In this document: positions 36,069-43,862 of the stretch, in pieces
Position numbering within the stretch: position 1 is the first letter of the stretch
Layout of the letters: each line of letters starts with the position of its first letter
Assembly: GCF_017498545.1 (NCBI RefSeq)
Contig: NZ_CP071793.1
Coordinates: 4,551,001-4,615,000 of the forward strand
From: Sulfidibacter corallicola
Lineage (GTDB): Bacteria; Acidobacteriota; Holophagae; Acanthopleuribacterales; Acanthopleuribacteraceae
Direction of reading: 5' to 3'
DNA length: 64,000 nt
Notes under the pieces: generated by a model
Database searches by the model: none
What the model saw: the letters and a program-made list of their open reading frames with translations, nothing else
Told to the model about the DNA's origin: nothing
Position numbers and translations under genes: made by a program

Positions 36069-38846
36069 TTATTTGAAAATTATTTTTGGTTCGCCGATCA
36101 GGGTGAATCCGGCCCAGTATTTGGGGGCGCGCCAACGCTCGCTCGAGGAAAGCGCCAACTGGGCCGCACGCAACGCTTCCGCCGAGTCGAGACCCTGTGC
36201 GAGATGGTGGTAAAAATGCTCCATCAGTGTCGCCGTGGCGTCGTCTTCCACATCCCACAAACTGCCGATCACCCCGGTAGCGCCCGCTTCGAGGAAGGCC
36301 ACCGAAAGGCCCAGCACCCCTTCCCCTCGAAAAAGGGGACCACCGGCGGTACTACATGCACTGAGCACCATCAAGTTGGCGGACAAGTCCAGATCGGCCA
36401 CGTCGGCAGCGCTGAGAAAATTAGGGTGGAGCTCCATTCCCCGCACATCGTTCAAGGCGAAAATCAAACCGGAGTGTCCCATGTGCTCGGCGATCTCGAC
36501 TGCATGGGTGGCCAGGTGGATCAATCGAAAAGACTGCAGGGGTTGGTCCAGAAAGTTGGACAGAGAGGCGTCGAATCCGCTAAACCCTTCGACGCGGGTC
36601 TCACCCTCGATCCGCTCCAAAGCGATGCGCTCACGACGGGAGTGAGCCAAGCGGGGAAAGAGAGAGCTGGTTTCGAAGCTTGGGTCGGTCGCCTGACCCA
36701 CCAATCTCGGATCCTCGAGGCCGAACACGGGATCGGCCAGGACCAGAACGGTCCGTTCTGGAAGGTGCCGTGCGGCGGCCCGTTGCCGTAAGTGACGCCC
36801 GATGGAGAGCGAGGGCACGATGTTGAGCACGACGTGCGCGGCGAGGGGACTACCGGAACCGGGCATGTCGCCGGCAGTCACAAGAGGAAGTGCGGCGAAA
36901 GGGAGTTTGTAGAGGTGTCCATCCGGAAGGATCACCAAACGGTCCAACCTGGCGATGCGATCGTGATCTGGAAGAAGCTTGGCGGCCAGCGATGCCGCCA
37001 GCATGTGGCTTTGCGGGAGGCCGAACAGTGTGGGCGAGGAAAGACTCCGAAGGTAGGGCTCGATCGCGCCCTCGATTTCCTCGCGCGGCGGGAGCAGACC
37101 CATCTCCAGGCCCTTTTCGTCCAAAAACCACCAATACCCCTTTTCAGTACCCAGGTAGTAGGCCAACAGCCCCTGACAGGGAAGGAGGAAATCGCCGAAA
37201 TTGCCTGGCTTGGCCGACGTGAGGAGCTCGGTCGTTCGGGGTGGCGTCGCCGATTGCCGCGCCTTCGGGAGATCCGCCGAACCGTGCGCGAGCGAAGTGG
37301 AAAGGTCGAGCGTCTTTCCACCCGAAATCCGCAAAAGTAGGTTGCGAGCCCGGATGCGCTCCTGGGTTGCGAAAGCACGGGCGTCGTAGCCCGCATCGGT
37401 GTCTTGGCGATGCAGCGTCCACAGGAGGTGAAAGGCGTCGTCGATGTTGCGATAGGAGGTTTGAAAGTACTGAAACCCCTCGCTACTTCCGGCCGATTTC
37501 GAACGAATGGCGTCGACCGCCTCGATGCAGCGATCGAAGGCGGACAAAGCTCGAGCCGTCTGGCCTAAATCGCGCAGCGCGATGGCCTTCACCCAGTGGA
37601 GCGTGACCTTGCTCCCCAAGCCAGTATGCTTGGGAAAGCGCTCCTGAGCTCGGGCGATGAGCCTCAAGGCCCGCTCGGGCTCCCCACAGTGGTAAACCAG
37701 ATATGCCTGATTGACCAAATTGACGGCGCGCGCTTCTTCCAGGTCGTGGGTGCACCGATCGGCCAGGTCGTAGGCACGCGTCAAATGGCGCTCCGCTTCG
37801 GCGCAGTCACGGACCTTCCCGAGTGCAGAACCCAGGCGGTCGTGCAGCTCGTGGAGAAAGCAGTCATCGCCGTATCGTTCCCCGAGGTCGATCAAGTGCC
37901 GGAAGGACCGAATCGCATCGCCATAGTGGCCACGCCGGAACGAGAGCCAGCCCATTTCCAATTGGGTGCGAAGCCGAAGGGGCTCCGTTCGGCCAAACAA
38001 CTGCAACGCCTGCGTGTAGGCGACTTCTGCCTTGTCGATATCACCGGAGATGATGTGGAGATAGCCGAGCGCATGGTGGGCGACGGCTTCGTGATCGGGT
38101 TGCCCGGCTTGGTGGCGATGGCGTACCACACGATTCAGGTGCCGGGACGCATCCTCCAGCTTGCCCAACTTGAGTTCGAGATAACCGAGACGAAGCAAGA
38201 GCCGGGCGCGAAGGTCGGGCAACGTCGTGAGTTCGGTCTCGCCGAGCAAGGATGCGATCGCGTCTCTTGCCGCAGGCCAGAGGGACTCGCGGTCCAGAGT
38301 TCCGGTGGTGGCCACCGCCGAAATCAGGGCGGCCGACCCGAAACCGTGCCTGGAAAAGGACGAAGTGGCCTCCAAGGATTCGGCCATATTGCCGCTCCGT
38401 CGCATTTTCTCGAAAGCGGCCAGCCAGGGTTCCAACGCAGGGGGAAGGGGCGCGGCAGGGTCGATCGTCACATATTCGAGCCACCATGCGCCCCGAGGCT
38501 CGCCTTTCCCTGATTCTGCCGAAAACCCCAAGATCAAGGTTTCGGGGCTCTTCGTCTCGACCTTAAGGGCGGTTGCTGTCGCGTCCAGGGAGGCCAGGGT
38601 CGACACCGTCTTTCGTTCGCCCTGGCGTTCCATCCAAACGCGACCGACTCCGGATTCGGTGGCGACCAGCAGATAGATGGTCCGATCCGCAGGCAAAGGG
38701 AGCCGCACCCATTCCGGATTCGGTTGATGCCAGCGGCCCTGCAGGCGACGCGGCTCGGTATGGCCAAAGAGGCCAGTGCCGCAGGTCCAAACGATCGCCA
38801 GAAGGAGCCCATGACAGGCGCCGAACCCCAATCGTTTGGGTATCAT
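36069..38846 (-). CDS. Exported TPR-CHAT cysteine protease
   Basis: A 925-residue protein. The start at 38846 is chosen because its ATG overlaps the stop of the anti-sigma gene (ATGA). The N-terminus has a hydrophobic signal or anchor ('GLLLAIVWTCGTGLFG'). Next comes a beta-rich domain with W/Y strands (about 35-125), then TPR-like helical repeats (about 185-480, e.g. 'ALGYLHIISGDIDKAEVAY'), then a CHAT caspase-fold domain (about 600-925). Catalytic residues are the His in 'IHLATHAVE' and C831 in 'LSACSTAGG'. 'GVLGLSVAFLEAGATGVIGS' and 'WAGFTLIGEP' are classic CHAT. Genetic coupling to a sigma / anti-sigma pair suggests it acts in, or responds to, that envelope signal; cleavage of the anti-sigma factor is a testable guess. 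Confidence 0.88.
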   Translation of the reverse strand: MIPKRLGFGACHGLLLAIVWTCGTGLFGHTEPRRLQGRWHQPNPEWVRLPLPADRTIYLLVATESGVGRVWMERQGERKTVSTLASLDATATALKVETKSPETLILGFSAESGKGEPRGAWWLEYVTIDPAAPLPPALEPWLAAFEKMRRSGNMAESLEATSSFSRHGFGSAALISAVATTGTLDRESLWPAARDAIASLLGETELTTLPDLRARLLLRLGYLELKLGKLEDASRHLNRVVRHRHQAGQPDHEAVAHHALGYLHIISGDIDKAEVAYTQALQLFGRTEPLRLRTQLEMGWLSFRRGHYGDAIRSFRHLIDLGERYGDDCFLHELHDRLGSALGKVRDCAEAERHLTRAYDLADRCTHDLEEARAVNLVNQAYLVYHCGEPERALRLIARAQERFPKHTGLGSKVTLHWVKAIALRDLGQTARALSAFDRCIEAVDAIRSKSAGSSEGFQYFQTSYRNIDDAFHLLWTLHRQDTDAGYDARAFATQERIRARNLLLRISGGKTLDLSTSLAHGSADLPKARQSATPPRTTELLTSAKPGNFGDFLLPCQGLLAYYLGTEKGYWWFLDEKGLEMGLLPPREEIEGAIEPYLRSLSSPTLFGLPQSHMLAASLAAKLLPDHDRIARLDRLVILPDGHLYKLPFAALPLVTAGDMPGSGSPLAAHVVLNIVPSLSIGRHLRQRAAARHLPERTVLVLADPVFGLEDPRLVGQATDPSFETSSLFPRLAHSRRERIALERIEGETRVEGFSGFDASLSNFLDQPLQSFRLIHLATHAVEIAEHMGHSGLIFALNDVRGMELHPNFLSAADVADLDLSANLMVLSACSTAGGPLFRGEGVLGLSVAFLEAGATGVIGSLWDVEDDATATLMEHFYHHLAQGLDSAEALRAAQLALSSSERWRAPKYWAGFTLIGEPKIIFK

Positions 38847-39634
38847 GGTTGTCCGAAAGGCGCGGCAACCGTCAACAGGTACCGGTCCATCGGCCGCCAT
38901 ACCTCTTGGTCCAACCCGAAGGTTTCGACGCGGTAGGTCCCGGGCTTCAAATTCCCCTGCGGGATTACCAGCACGAACGAGCGGTCTTCTTGTCGTTGAA
39001 GCCCCTCGATCTCCAATGAGGACGCCCCTTCACCATGGAACACCGCGCGGTATGCGGCATACTCGGCGGCATGGTTCGAGGTGAGGACCAGCGCTAGATC
39101 CGCAAATGCCGCCCGCGGGTCTTTCACTCCCCGCTGTGTATTGGCAGGATCGATGGGCTGAAGCATCAAAACCAACGGTGCAGCCAAAATCGGGGCCGGT
39201 TTGGCGTTCTTTTCGATGGCGGTACCGAAGGTGCCGAGCAACCAGCCCAGCGCCACCGCGGCGGCCAAACCCAAACCCAGCAGCAGCCTAGGGGAGAAAC
39301 GAGACGGGGTGGAGTGAGATGACGGCACCCTCTGATGCTCTACGGATTCGGCATCCCGCCGCACCCTCTCGTATTGCAGGAAGCGCGTCCAGGCTTCCTC
39401 GTCAGCATCCGGTTGTTCCTGGGCTGAATCTACAGGCTGCGACTCCTTTCGAATGGCCAAAACCAAGTCGGCGCAGTCGGGGCACTGAGCCAGGTGTTCG
39501 AGGATCCGTTCTTGGGACTGCGATGCACCATCGCTTTTCGCGAAATCTGCCAATTCCTGGAATTCAGGGTGCCACGTCAGGGTTGTCTTTTGGTTTCGCG
39601 CCATCTCGAGTGCTTCGTCGAACAACTGATTCAT
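38843..39634 (-). CDS. Zinc-finger anti-sigma factor with periplasmic domain
   Basis: A 263-residue membrane protein. The start at 39634 overlaps the sigma gene stop (ATGA at 39631-39634). The N-terminal anti-sigma zinc-binding signature H-x3-C-x2-C is visible in 'LEHLAQCPDCADLV'. A single membrane helix follows ('LLLGLGLAAAVALGWLLGTF', about residues 115-137). The outer ~125 residues are beta-rich ('RSFVLVIPQGNLKPGTYRVE'). The topology is that of an inner-membrane anti-sigma factor that holds the ECF sigma factor until the outer domain is modified or cleaved. It overlaps the CHAT gene by four bases at the other end, so all three genes are made in fixed ratio. Confidence 0.85.
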   Translation of the reverse strand: MNQLFDEALEMARNQKTTLTWHPEFQELADFAKSDGASQSQERILEHLAQCPDCADLVLAIRKESQPVDSAQEQPDADEEAWTRFLQYERVRRDAESVEHQRVPSSHSTPSRFSPRLLLGLGLAAAVALGWLLGTFGTAIEKNAKPAPILAAPLVLMLQPIDPANTQRGVKDPRAAFADLALVLTSNHAAEYAAYRAVFHGEGASSLEIEGLQRQEDRSFVLVIPQGNLKPGTYRVETFGLDQEVWRPMDRYLLTVAAPFGQP

Positions 39635-40173
39635 GCTTGTTTCCCCACTTCCTGGTGATCTTTTTTCAGCGAGTCTGCAACCTTGTGTCTGGCGCGGCTC
39701 AATTGGGACTTCACCGTTTGCACACTGATCCCCAGCAGAAGTGCGATTTCTTCGTATTTGTATTCGTTCAGGTAAAACAAAGTGAAGCACCTTCTCATTT
39801 GTGGGGACAGCGCCTCGATGGCCAATTTCAAGCCATCCATGCGCTGTTTGAGGATCAAGGCCTTTTCTTGCTTGGGATCATGGTAAGGCGTACCTGACTC
39901 CGATTCCTCGATGGGTTGTTCCACGCCATCCCGCTTCGATGCGTATCGATATCTCAGCCAATTCTTGAATACATTATCGGCAATGACGGTCAGCCATGCC
40001 AATGAGTATTCCTCACGGGCCGGATCCATCGACCGACTCGCTCGAAAAAACGTCTCCTGGGCCAGCTCTTCGGCAAGGCTCCAATCCTTGATGCGCGCAC
40101 GAAAATTCCGGTAGATGACGGGGTAGTACTGATCGAAGAAGACGCGAAAATGGGGGTGCGACTCCATATCCAT
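39631..40173 (-). CDS. ECF-type RNA polymerase sigma factor
   Basis: A 180-residue sigma-70 family protein. Region 2 shows 'YYPVIYRNFRARI', 'LAEELAQETFFRASRSM' and 'SLAWLTVIADNVFKNWLRYR'. Region 4 shows 'ALSPQMRRCFTLFYLNEYKY' and the helix-turn-helix 'EIALLLGISVQTVKSQLSRA'. There is no region 1 or 3, as expected for the ECF group. GAGG lies upstream of the ATG at 40173. It heads the sigma / anti-sigma / CHAT operon, and a GGAAC-type promoter candidate lies about 100 bp upstream, consistent with autoregulation. Its target genes outside this operon cannot be seen here. Confidence 0.92.
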   Translation of the reverse strand: MDMESHPHFRVFFDQYYPVIYRNFRARIKDWSLAEELAQETFFRASRSMDPAREEYSLAWLTVIADNVFKNWLRYRYASKRDGVEQPIEESESGTPYHDPKQEKALILKQRMDGLKLAIEALSPQMRRCFTLFYLNEYKYEEIALLLGISVQTVKSQLSRARHKVADSLKKDHQEVGKQA

Positions 40174-40271
40174 GATGTCTATGCCTCGGTTGCAGAATTG
40201 GCGCTACTTGAGTTGTCCGAGCCGGATTCGGACCACGACGTCGAGGAAATTCGAGAGAGAGCGCATCAAAA

Positions 40272-40295
40272 CACGCAGGATTAGCATAGTGTTCC
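40272..40295 (-). promoter_or_regulatory. Candidate ECF promoter upstream of sigma operon
   Basis: On the minus strand GGAAC (40295-40291) is followed after 15 bp by CGTG (40275-40272), resembling the GGAAC-N15/16-CGT pattern used by many ECF sigma factors. It lies about 100 bp upstream of the sigma gene. The match is short and was found by eye, so it is a hypothesis of autoregulation. Confidence 0.35.
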
Positions 40296-40715
40296 GCGGG
40301 GGATCCATAGAGACCCCACTTTCCTCGAAAGAAGCATGGGATTTTCGGGATGCTGCCTAGTTTATATTGTAAGCAGTATATGTCTTTTATTTCAGTGCAA
40401 AAATCATTTCATGATCTCTAAAAGTCGACTAAACGTTTTCAATTTGATTTTCATGGCTAACTTCAATGATGTCAGAGTATTGAATGATTTTTATTCTGAG
40501 AAAAAGCGAAAAATTGGATGCTTTTGCCATCTACGTGGTGAGGAGCAGCGGCGCTTGATGGTCTTCCGACGATGATGTCTATTCGAATACCGGCCCATGG
40601 AGGCCGCGGTAGATTGGCCATGAAGGCTACCCAAAGGAAGTTTGGTGATAAAAACTCGTAGCTTCATCGTAATTTGGAGTCGCACACTTACAACGAAGTC
40701 TGGCCCGTCTTGATT
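40296..40715. other. AT-rich intergenic stretch, no gene supported
   Basis: The section 40355-40560 is AT-rich and resembles the AT-rich patches inside the protease island, so it may mark that island's edge. A plus-strand open frame of about 79 codons (40336-40575) lacks a ribosome binding site and protein-like features and is not called. Confidence 0.45.
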
Positions 40716-40825
40716 CTCGGGAACTCCTTGGCTGGTCACTTCGACCGATTTCAGCGGGCTGGTTTACCGCCCCTGCCGAATCTCTACCGGGCACGACGAA
40801 TCTCTCGATTGGCGGGCACTGTCCG
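40716..40825 (-). repeat. Dispersed palindromic repeat, reverse copy
   Basis: GGGAACTCCTTGGCTGGTCACTTCGA is followed by TCAGCGGGCTGGTTTACCGC and CCTACCGGGC-type remnants, i.e. the tail of one module and most of a second, with a decayed palindromic core. Lies between the sigma operon and the TetR gene. Confidence 0.7.
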
Positions 40826-40922
40826 CGTGAATCGCCTTGAAGCGTTCAGTCGGAGAGCGCTGCCTTATCGGCTGCACCGCTCCGCTCTCAAGTCGCTGTT
40901 TCTTCGGGTGTTCGGGCTTCGA

Positions 40923-41552
40923 TCACCGCGATTCGGCGGCTTCGGGCGCTACGGCGAACGATTTGAGGTGCCGCAGTACCTGGCCCAAAACCGTCACCAG
41001 GACCGAGATGTCGCGGCGGGTCTTGGTCACGAGGAAGGCGCCCTGCTTGGCCGCGATCGCGAACTCGGCCAAGGCTTCGGGATCGGCCTCGGCCTTCAAC
41101 TCGCCGCGCTCCTGCATGCGTCGCAATCCCGCGGCCAGGCACTGACGCCACATGGTGAAGATGTCGTCCAACTTGGCGCGCAGGTCGGCGTCGTGATGGG
41201 TCATCTCCGCGGCCAAGGTTCCCACCGGACATCCCAGCAGATAAGCGTCGTCACCGCGTTTGGCCTCGATCATGCCCCCGAACCAGGCTTCGATCGTCGA
41301 CCACCGGTCCAGCCCCGCCAACTGCTCCCGTTGGGCCTCCATCACCAGCTCGACCTGATACTCGAGCACCGCGTGGACCAAGGCTTCCTTGGTCTTGAAA
41401 TGGTAGTAGAACTGGCTCTTGCCCGTGCCGGACTCGGTGAGCACCTGATCCACGCTCGTCGCGTGCACGCCTCGTCGATGAATCAGTCTGGCCGCGGTTT
41501 CCAAAATGCGGGATCGGGTGTTGTGTCCTTTGGTTCGCGTCGCTCGCTCCAT
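40923..41552 (-). CDS. TetR/AcrR-family transcriptional regulator
   Basis: A 209-residue repressor-type protein. The N-terminal helix-turn-helix covers about residues 8-55 ('RILETAARLIHRRGVHATSV', 'GTGKSQFYYHFKTKEALVHA'). The C-terminal helical ligand domain includes 'CPVGTLAAEM', typical of the subgroup that often regulates oxidoreductase or AhpD genes. It is downstream of an AhpD-like gene in the same direction, with a perfect hairpin between them. Two matching palindromes overlap the promoter upstream of that gene and are the likely operators, giving autoregulation. The inducer is unknown; a reactive or electrophilic compound would fit the partner (inference). Confidence 0.93.
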   Translation of the reverse strand: MERATRTKGHNTRSRILETAARLIHRRGVHATSVDQVLTESGTGKSQFYYHFKTKEALVHAVLEYQVELVMEAQREQLAGLDRWSTIEAWFGGMIEAKRGDDAYLLGCPVGTLAAEMTHHDADLRAKLDDIFTMWRQCLAAGLRRMQERGELKAEADPEALAEFAIAAKQGAFLVTKTRRDISVLVTVLGQVLRHLKSFAVAPEAAESR

Positions 41553-41591
41553 GTCCGGCTACCTTTTCCTGCCCCGCTCCAGGATCGAGGA

Positions 41592-41625
41592 ATGGGCCTC
41601 TCGTCTCCCAGTCCGAGAGGCCCAT
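41592..41625 (-). terminator. 12-bp perfect hairpin between ahpD-like and tetR genes
   Basis: ATGGGCCTCTCG (41592-41603) and its exact complement CGAGAGGCCCAT (41614-41625) enclose a 10-nt loop. The hairpin lies 23 nt downstream of the AhpD-like stop. No U-tract follows on the minus-strand transcript, so it may attenuate, or protect the 3' end of the upstream message, rather than fully terminate. Confidence 0.55.
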
Positions 41626-41648
41626 GGCGTTCGAAGCGCGTGATCCGC

Positions 41649-42215
41649 TCAGGCGCCGGTCGCCGCCGGCACTTCCCAAGCGTTGGCCGCGAACGCATCG
41701 TCAACGGGGGTTTCGCTCAAATGGTTGGTGTAGTTGCTGATGGTCTTCATGGCGATGCCGACGATCACTTCCAATGCCTGGGCCTTGGTGTAGCCGGCCT
41801 CGTAGAATGCCTCCAATTCCTGTTCCTCTGCCCAACCTCGGTTTACCACCAGGCTCCGGGTAAACGAGCGCAACACCTCCAGCTTGGCGTCGGGCAACGG
41901 CGCCCCATCGCGCAGTGCGGCAACGATGTGGTCCGACACCTTCAGCATACCAGCAATCGTGGAGTGGGCGGCCACGCAGTAGTGGCACTGGTTCTCGTAG
42001 CTCGCGGTCAGCAGGACGATCTGCTTCTCGGTGTGGGAAAAACTGGATTTCTCGAAGATGCCGCCGATCGCGAAGTAACCTTCCAGGGCCGCCGGTGATT
42101 CGGCGAGCACTCCGGCGAGGTTGGGCAGGAATCCGTATTTCTTCCGAACCCGGGCGAGCTCCGGTTGAGATGCAACAGGGGCGGAAGCCAGGTCGTGAAC
42201 TTGGAATTCGGACAT
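41649..42215 (-). CDS. AhpD-like / carboxymuconolactone decarboxylase family protein
   Basis: A 188-residue protein. The start at 42215 is set by AAGGAG 8 nt upstream, rather than the longer open frame to 42371. The redox motif of AhpD-type peroxidases is present: 'ENQCHYCVAAHS' (E-x2-C-x2-C-x3-H). Around it are 'SHTEKQIVLLTAS' and 'LRSFTRSLV', typical of the all-helical family. Likely role: thiol-dependent peroxide or electrophile reduction as an oligomer, with a partner that is not visible here. It is the first gene of an operon with the TetR regulator. Its promoter and operators lie about 290 nt upstream, implying a long leader. Confidence 0.9.
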   Translation of the reverse strand: MSEFQVHDLASAPVASQPELARVRKKYGFLPNLAGVLAESPAALEGYFAIGGIFEKSSFSHTEKQIVLLTASYENQCHYCVAAHSTIAGMLKVSDHIVAALRDGAPLPDAKLEVLRSFTRSLVVNRGWAEEQELEAFYEAGYTKAQALEVIVGIAMKTISNYTNHLSETPVDDAFAANAWEVPAATGA

Positions 42216-42490
42216 ATCATCAACTCCTTCGGTATCCGTGGGATTCGGCCTCGTCTCCGAGTACCGGCGCAAGGGAGTCTGCCGCGTCGTGGGTGCCGAA
42301 TCCGGTGTGTGGGGAGATGCGAACGGGAGGGCATCGTGCCCCGTTCGCGTCTCGCGACGTCCAGGATTCACTTAAAGGTCGCGTGCAGACTCGCTTGCCG
42401 TTCATGACGGCTCGGTGATCGAGCCAAGGTCGTCGGGGTTGTCGTTTCGAGAAACATCACAGGAAAGCATCGCAAAAGCACAGCTCGCTT

Positions 42491-42541
42491 TGTACCGTTC
42501 AGTACATGCCAGACTGTACCAATCAGTACAAAGCAAGTCAA
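42491..42541 (-). promoter_or_regulatory. Promoter overlapped by two TetR-type operators
   Basis: The minus strand carries TTGACT (42541-42536), a 17-bp spacer and TACAGT (42518-42513), a good sigma-70-type promoter. Two 16-bp palindromes TGTACCNNTCAGTACA lie at 42515-42530 (over spacer and -10) and 42491-42506 (around the start site), 24 bp apart. The outer flanks also mirror each other (GCTTTGTAC / GTACAAAGC). The only downstream gene in this direction is the AhpD-like / TetR pair. Confidence 0.65.
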
Positions 42542-42796
42542 AAGGCTATTCCACTCCGAGCGAAAAAAACCCCAACCTGCTCGGGATAAGCTAATTAGCA
42601 CTCATCCAGAAGCAGGCCTATGTAACTCGGTTCCCCTGAAATCGGTGGCATTTCCAATGGAAACCGGTATCGGCAGCCAAACATCGGGTTCCAACGAACC
42701 ACCGGATGACGAATCCCTTGCCAAAATCTAAAGCCTTGCCCATTCAGCAAGGCGACCCTTGAAGTGGCAACCCTTCCGTATCCAGATGGGCTCCGG
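42542..42796. other. Intergenic, no gene seen
   Basis: Lies between the TetR-regulated promoter and the 3' end of the glycosyltransferase gene; no gene, repeat copy or convincing terminator is visible. Together with the leader (42216-42490) it makes a 581-bp gene-free stretch. Confidence 0.4.
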
Positions 42797-43789
42797 TCAT
42801 TTCTTGGTCAGGTGCTTCAATACTTTCCGCCAGGCCTTGTGAAAACGATCGTTGGCGAACTTGGCGGCCACGGTCTTGCGCGCGTTCGCCCCCAGCTTCG
42901 CGGCCAATTCGCGATCACCGAGCAAACGCTCGACGTTCCGGCGCAGTTCGTCGAGGTCGTCGGAAACGAAGCCATTGACGCCGTCGCGAATCGGACTGGT
43001 GGGATGGGCGGTACTCACGACCGGCATGCCCGTCGCCATGGCCTCGAGCATGGCGGTGTTGTAGCCATCCTCCAGCCCGGGTTTGGCGGTGTGCAGATAG
43101 AGGCGATGTTCCCGATAGGCGGCACGCAGGGCATCCCAGCTCTCGGCCACGTCGGCGTCGGCAAGGCTCGGATTCTCGCCGATCAGGGTGAGCGGCAGGC
43201 CATCGCTGAGGCGTTGGTGGGCTGGGTAATCGAGGATTTCACCGCGCTCGACCAGGTGATTGGAAACACGCAAAATCGCAGGCTTTTCACCGGTGTAGCC
43301 GCGGTAGTCTTCGAGGCTCACCACGAGCGGAATCACGACGCCCGGCAAATCCCAATCCTTGCGTTTGTGCTCGGACACGAAAACAAGCGCACCCTTGGTC
43401 TTCGTGATCAGACTGTAGAATTGGGCGCGGTACTCCTCGGGCGCCACGTCGGTCTGCTCCTCGGCGAACCGGCTGTGAAGGCTGGTGTGCATCACCAACA
43501 CGCGGGGCACGTGGAAAGGCAGGAAGTCGATGTAATCGTTGATGTTGTGGGCAATGGCCAAATCGTAGCGGCCGGCGGCCAGATCGCGCTTGGCCCGATC
43601 CAGGTCCACCAGGCGCCATCCCTGGGGCAGGGGCCGTACCGATTCGCGCCAGTTCTGAAGAAAGCGCTTCTGCTCCTTCAGTTGAATCAGATCCAACCGC
43701 CAATTCATGCCCTTGAACAAATAGAGATAGGGTTGATGCGCGCAAAAAGTGACGACACGTTTCACCTGACTTGCCCCCGTCGACGGCAC
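42797..43789 (-). CDS. GT4-type (group 1) glycosyltransferase
   Basis: Retaining GT-B glycosyltransferase of about 330 residues. The frame begins with GTG at 43789; another GTG at 43765 (giving 'KRVVTFCAHQPYL' at the N-terminus) is equally possible. The C-terminal nucleotide-sugar-binding domain has the E-x7-E signature in 'LEDGYNTAMLEAMATGMPVV', followed by 'DGVNGFVSDDLDEL'. 'VLVMHTSLHSRFAEEQ' lies in the acceptor domain. The length is slightly short for the family. It stands alone between the TetR operon and a cyclic-di-GMP regulator, both on the same strand. Substrate unknown. Confidence 0.88.
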   Translation of the reverse strand: MPSTGASQVKRVVTFCAHQPYLYLFKGMNWRLDLIQLKEQKRFLQNWRESVRPLPQGWRLVDLDRAKRDLAAGRYDLAIAHNINDYIDFLPFHVPRVLVMHTSLHSRFAEEQTDVAPEEYRAQFYSLITKTKGALVFVSEHKRKDWDLPGVVIPLVVSLEDYRGYTGEKPAILRVSNHLVERGEILDYPAHQRLSDGLPLTLIGENPSLADADVAESWDALRAAYREHRLYLHTAKPGLEDGYNTAMLEAMATGMPVVSTAHPTSPIRDGVNGFVSDDLDELRRNVERLLGDRELAAKLGANARKTVAAKFANDRFHKAWRKVLKHLTKK

Positions 43790-43862
43790 GCTTGGCGGGC
43801 CGCCTCAAAAAGATGGGAATCGGGCTCCTCGCAGCGCCGTGTTCGGCGCGGCGATCCGCGGC

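Noticed and set aside
33586..40173. Type III-E CRISPR (Craspase) locus, because of TPR-CHAT plus sigma factor
   Set aside because: No gRAMP/Cas7-11 protein, no CRISPR repeats and no Cas1/Cas2 in the window. The CHAT protein has a signal-like N-terminus and is coupled to a membrane anti-sigma factor.
40336..40575. 79-codon plus-strand gene in the AT-rich gap
   Set aside because: No ribosome binding site, and the composition simply follows the AT-rich DNA. Flanking structure suggests non-coding sequence.
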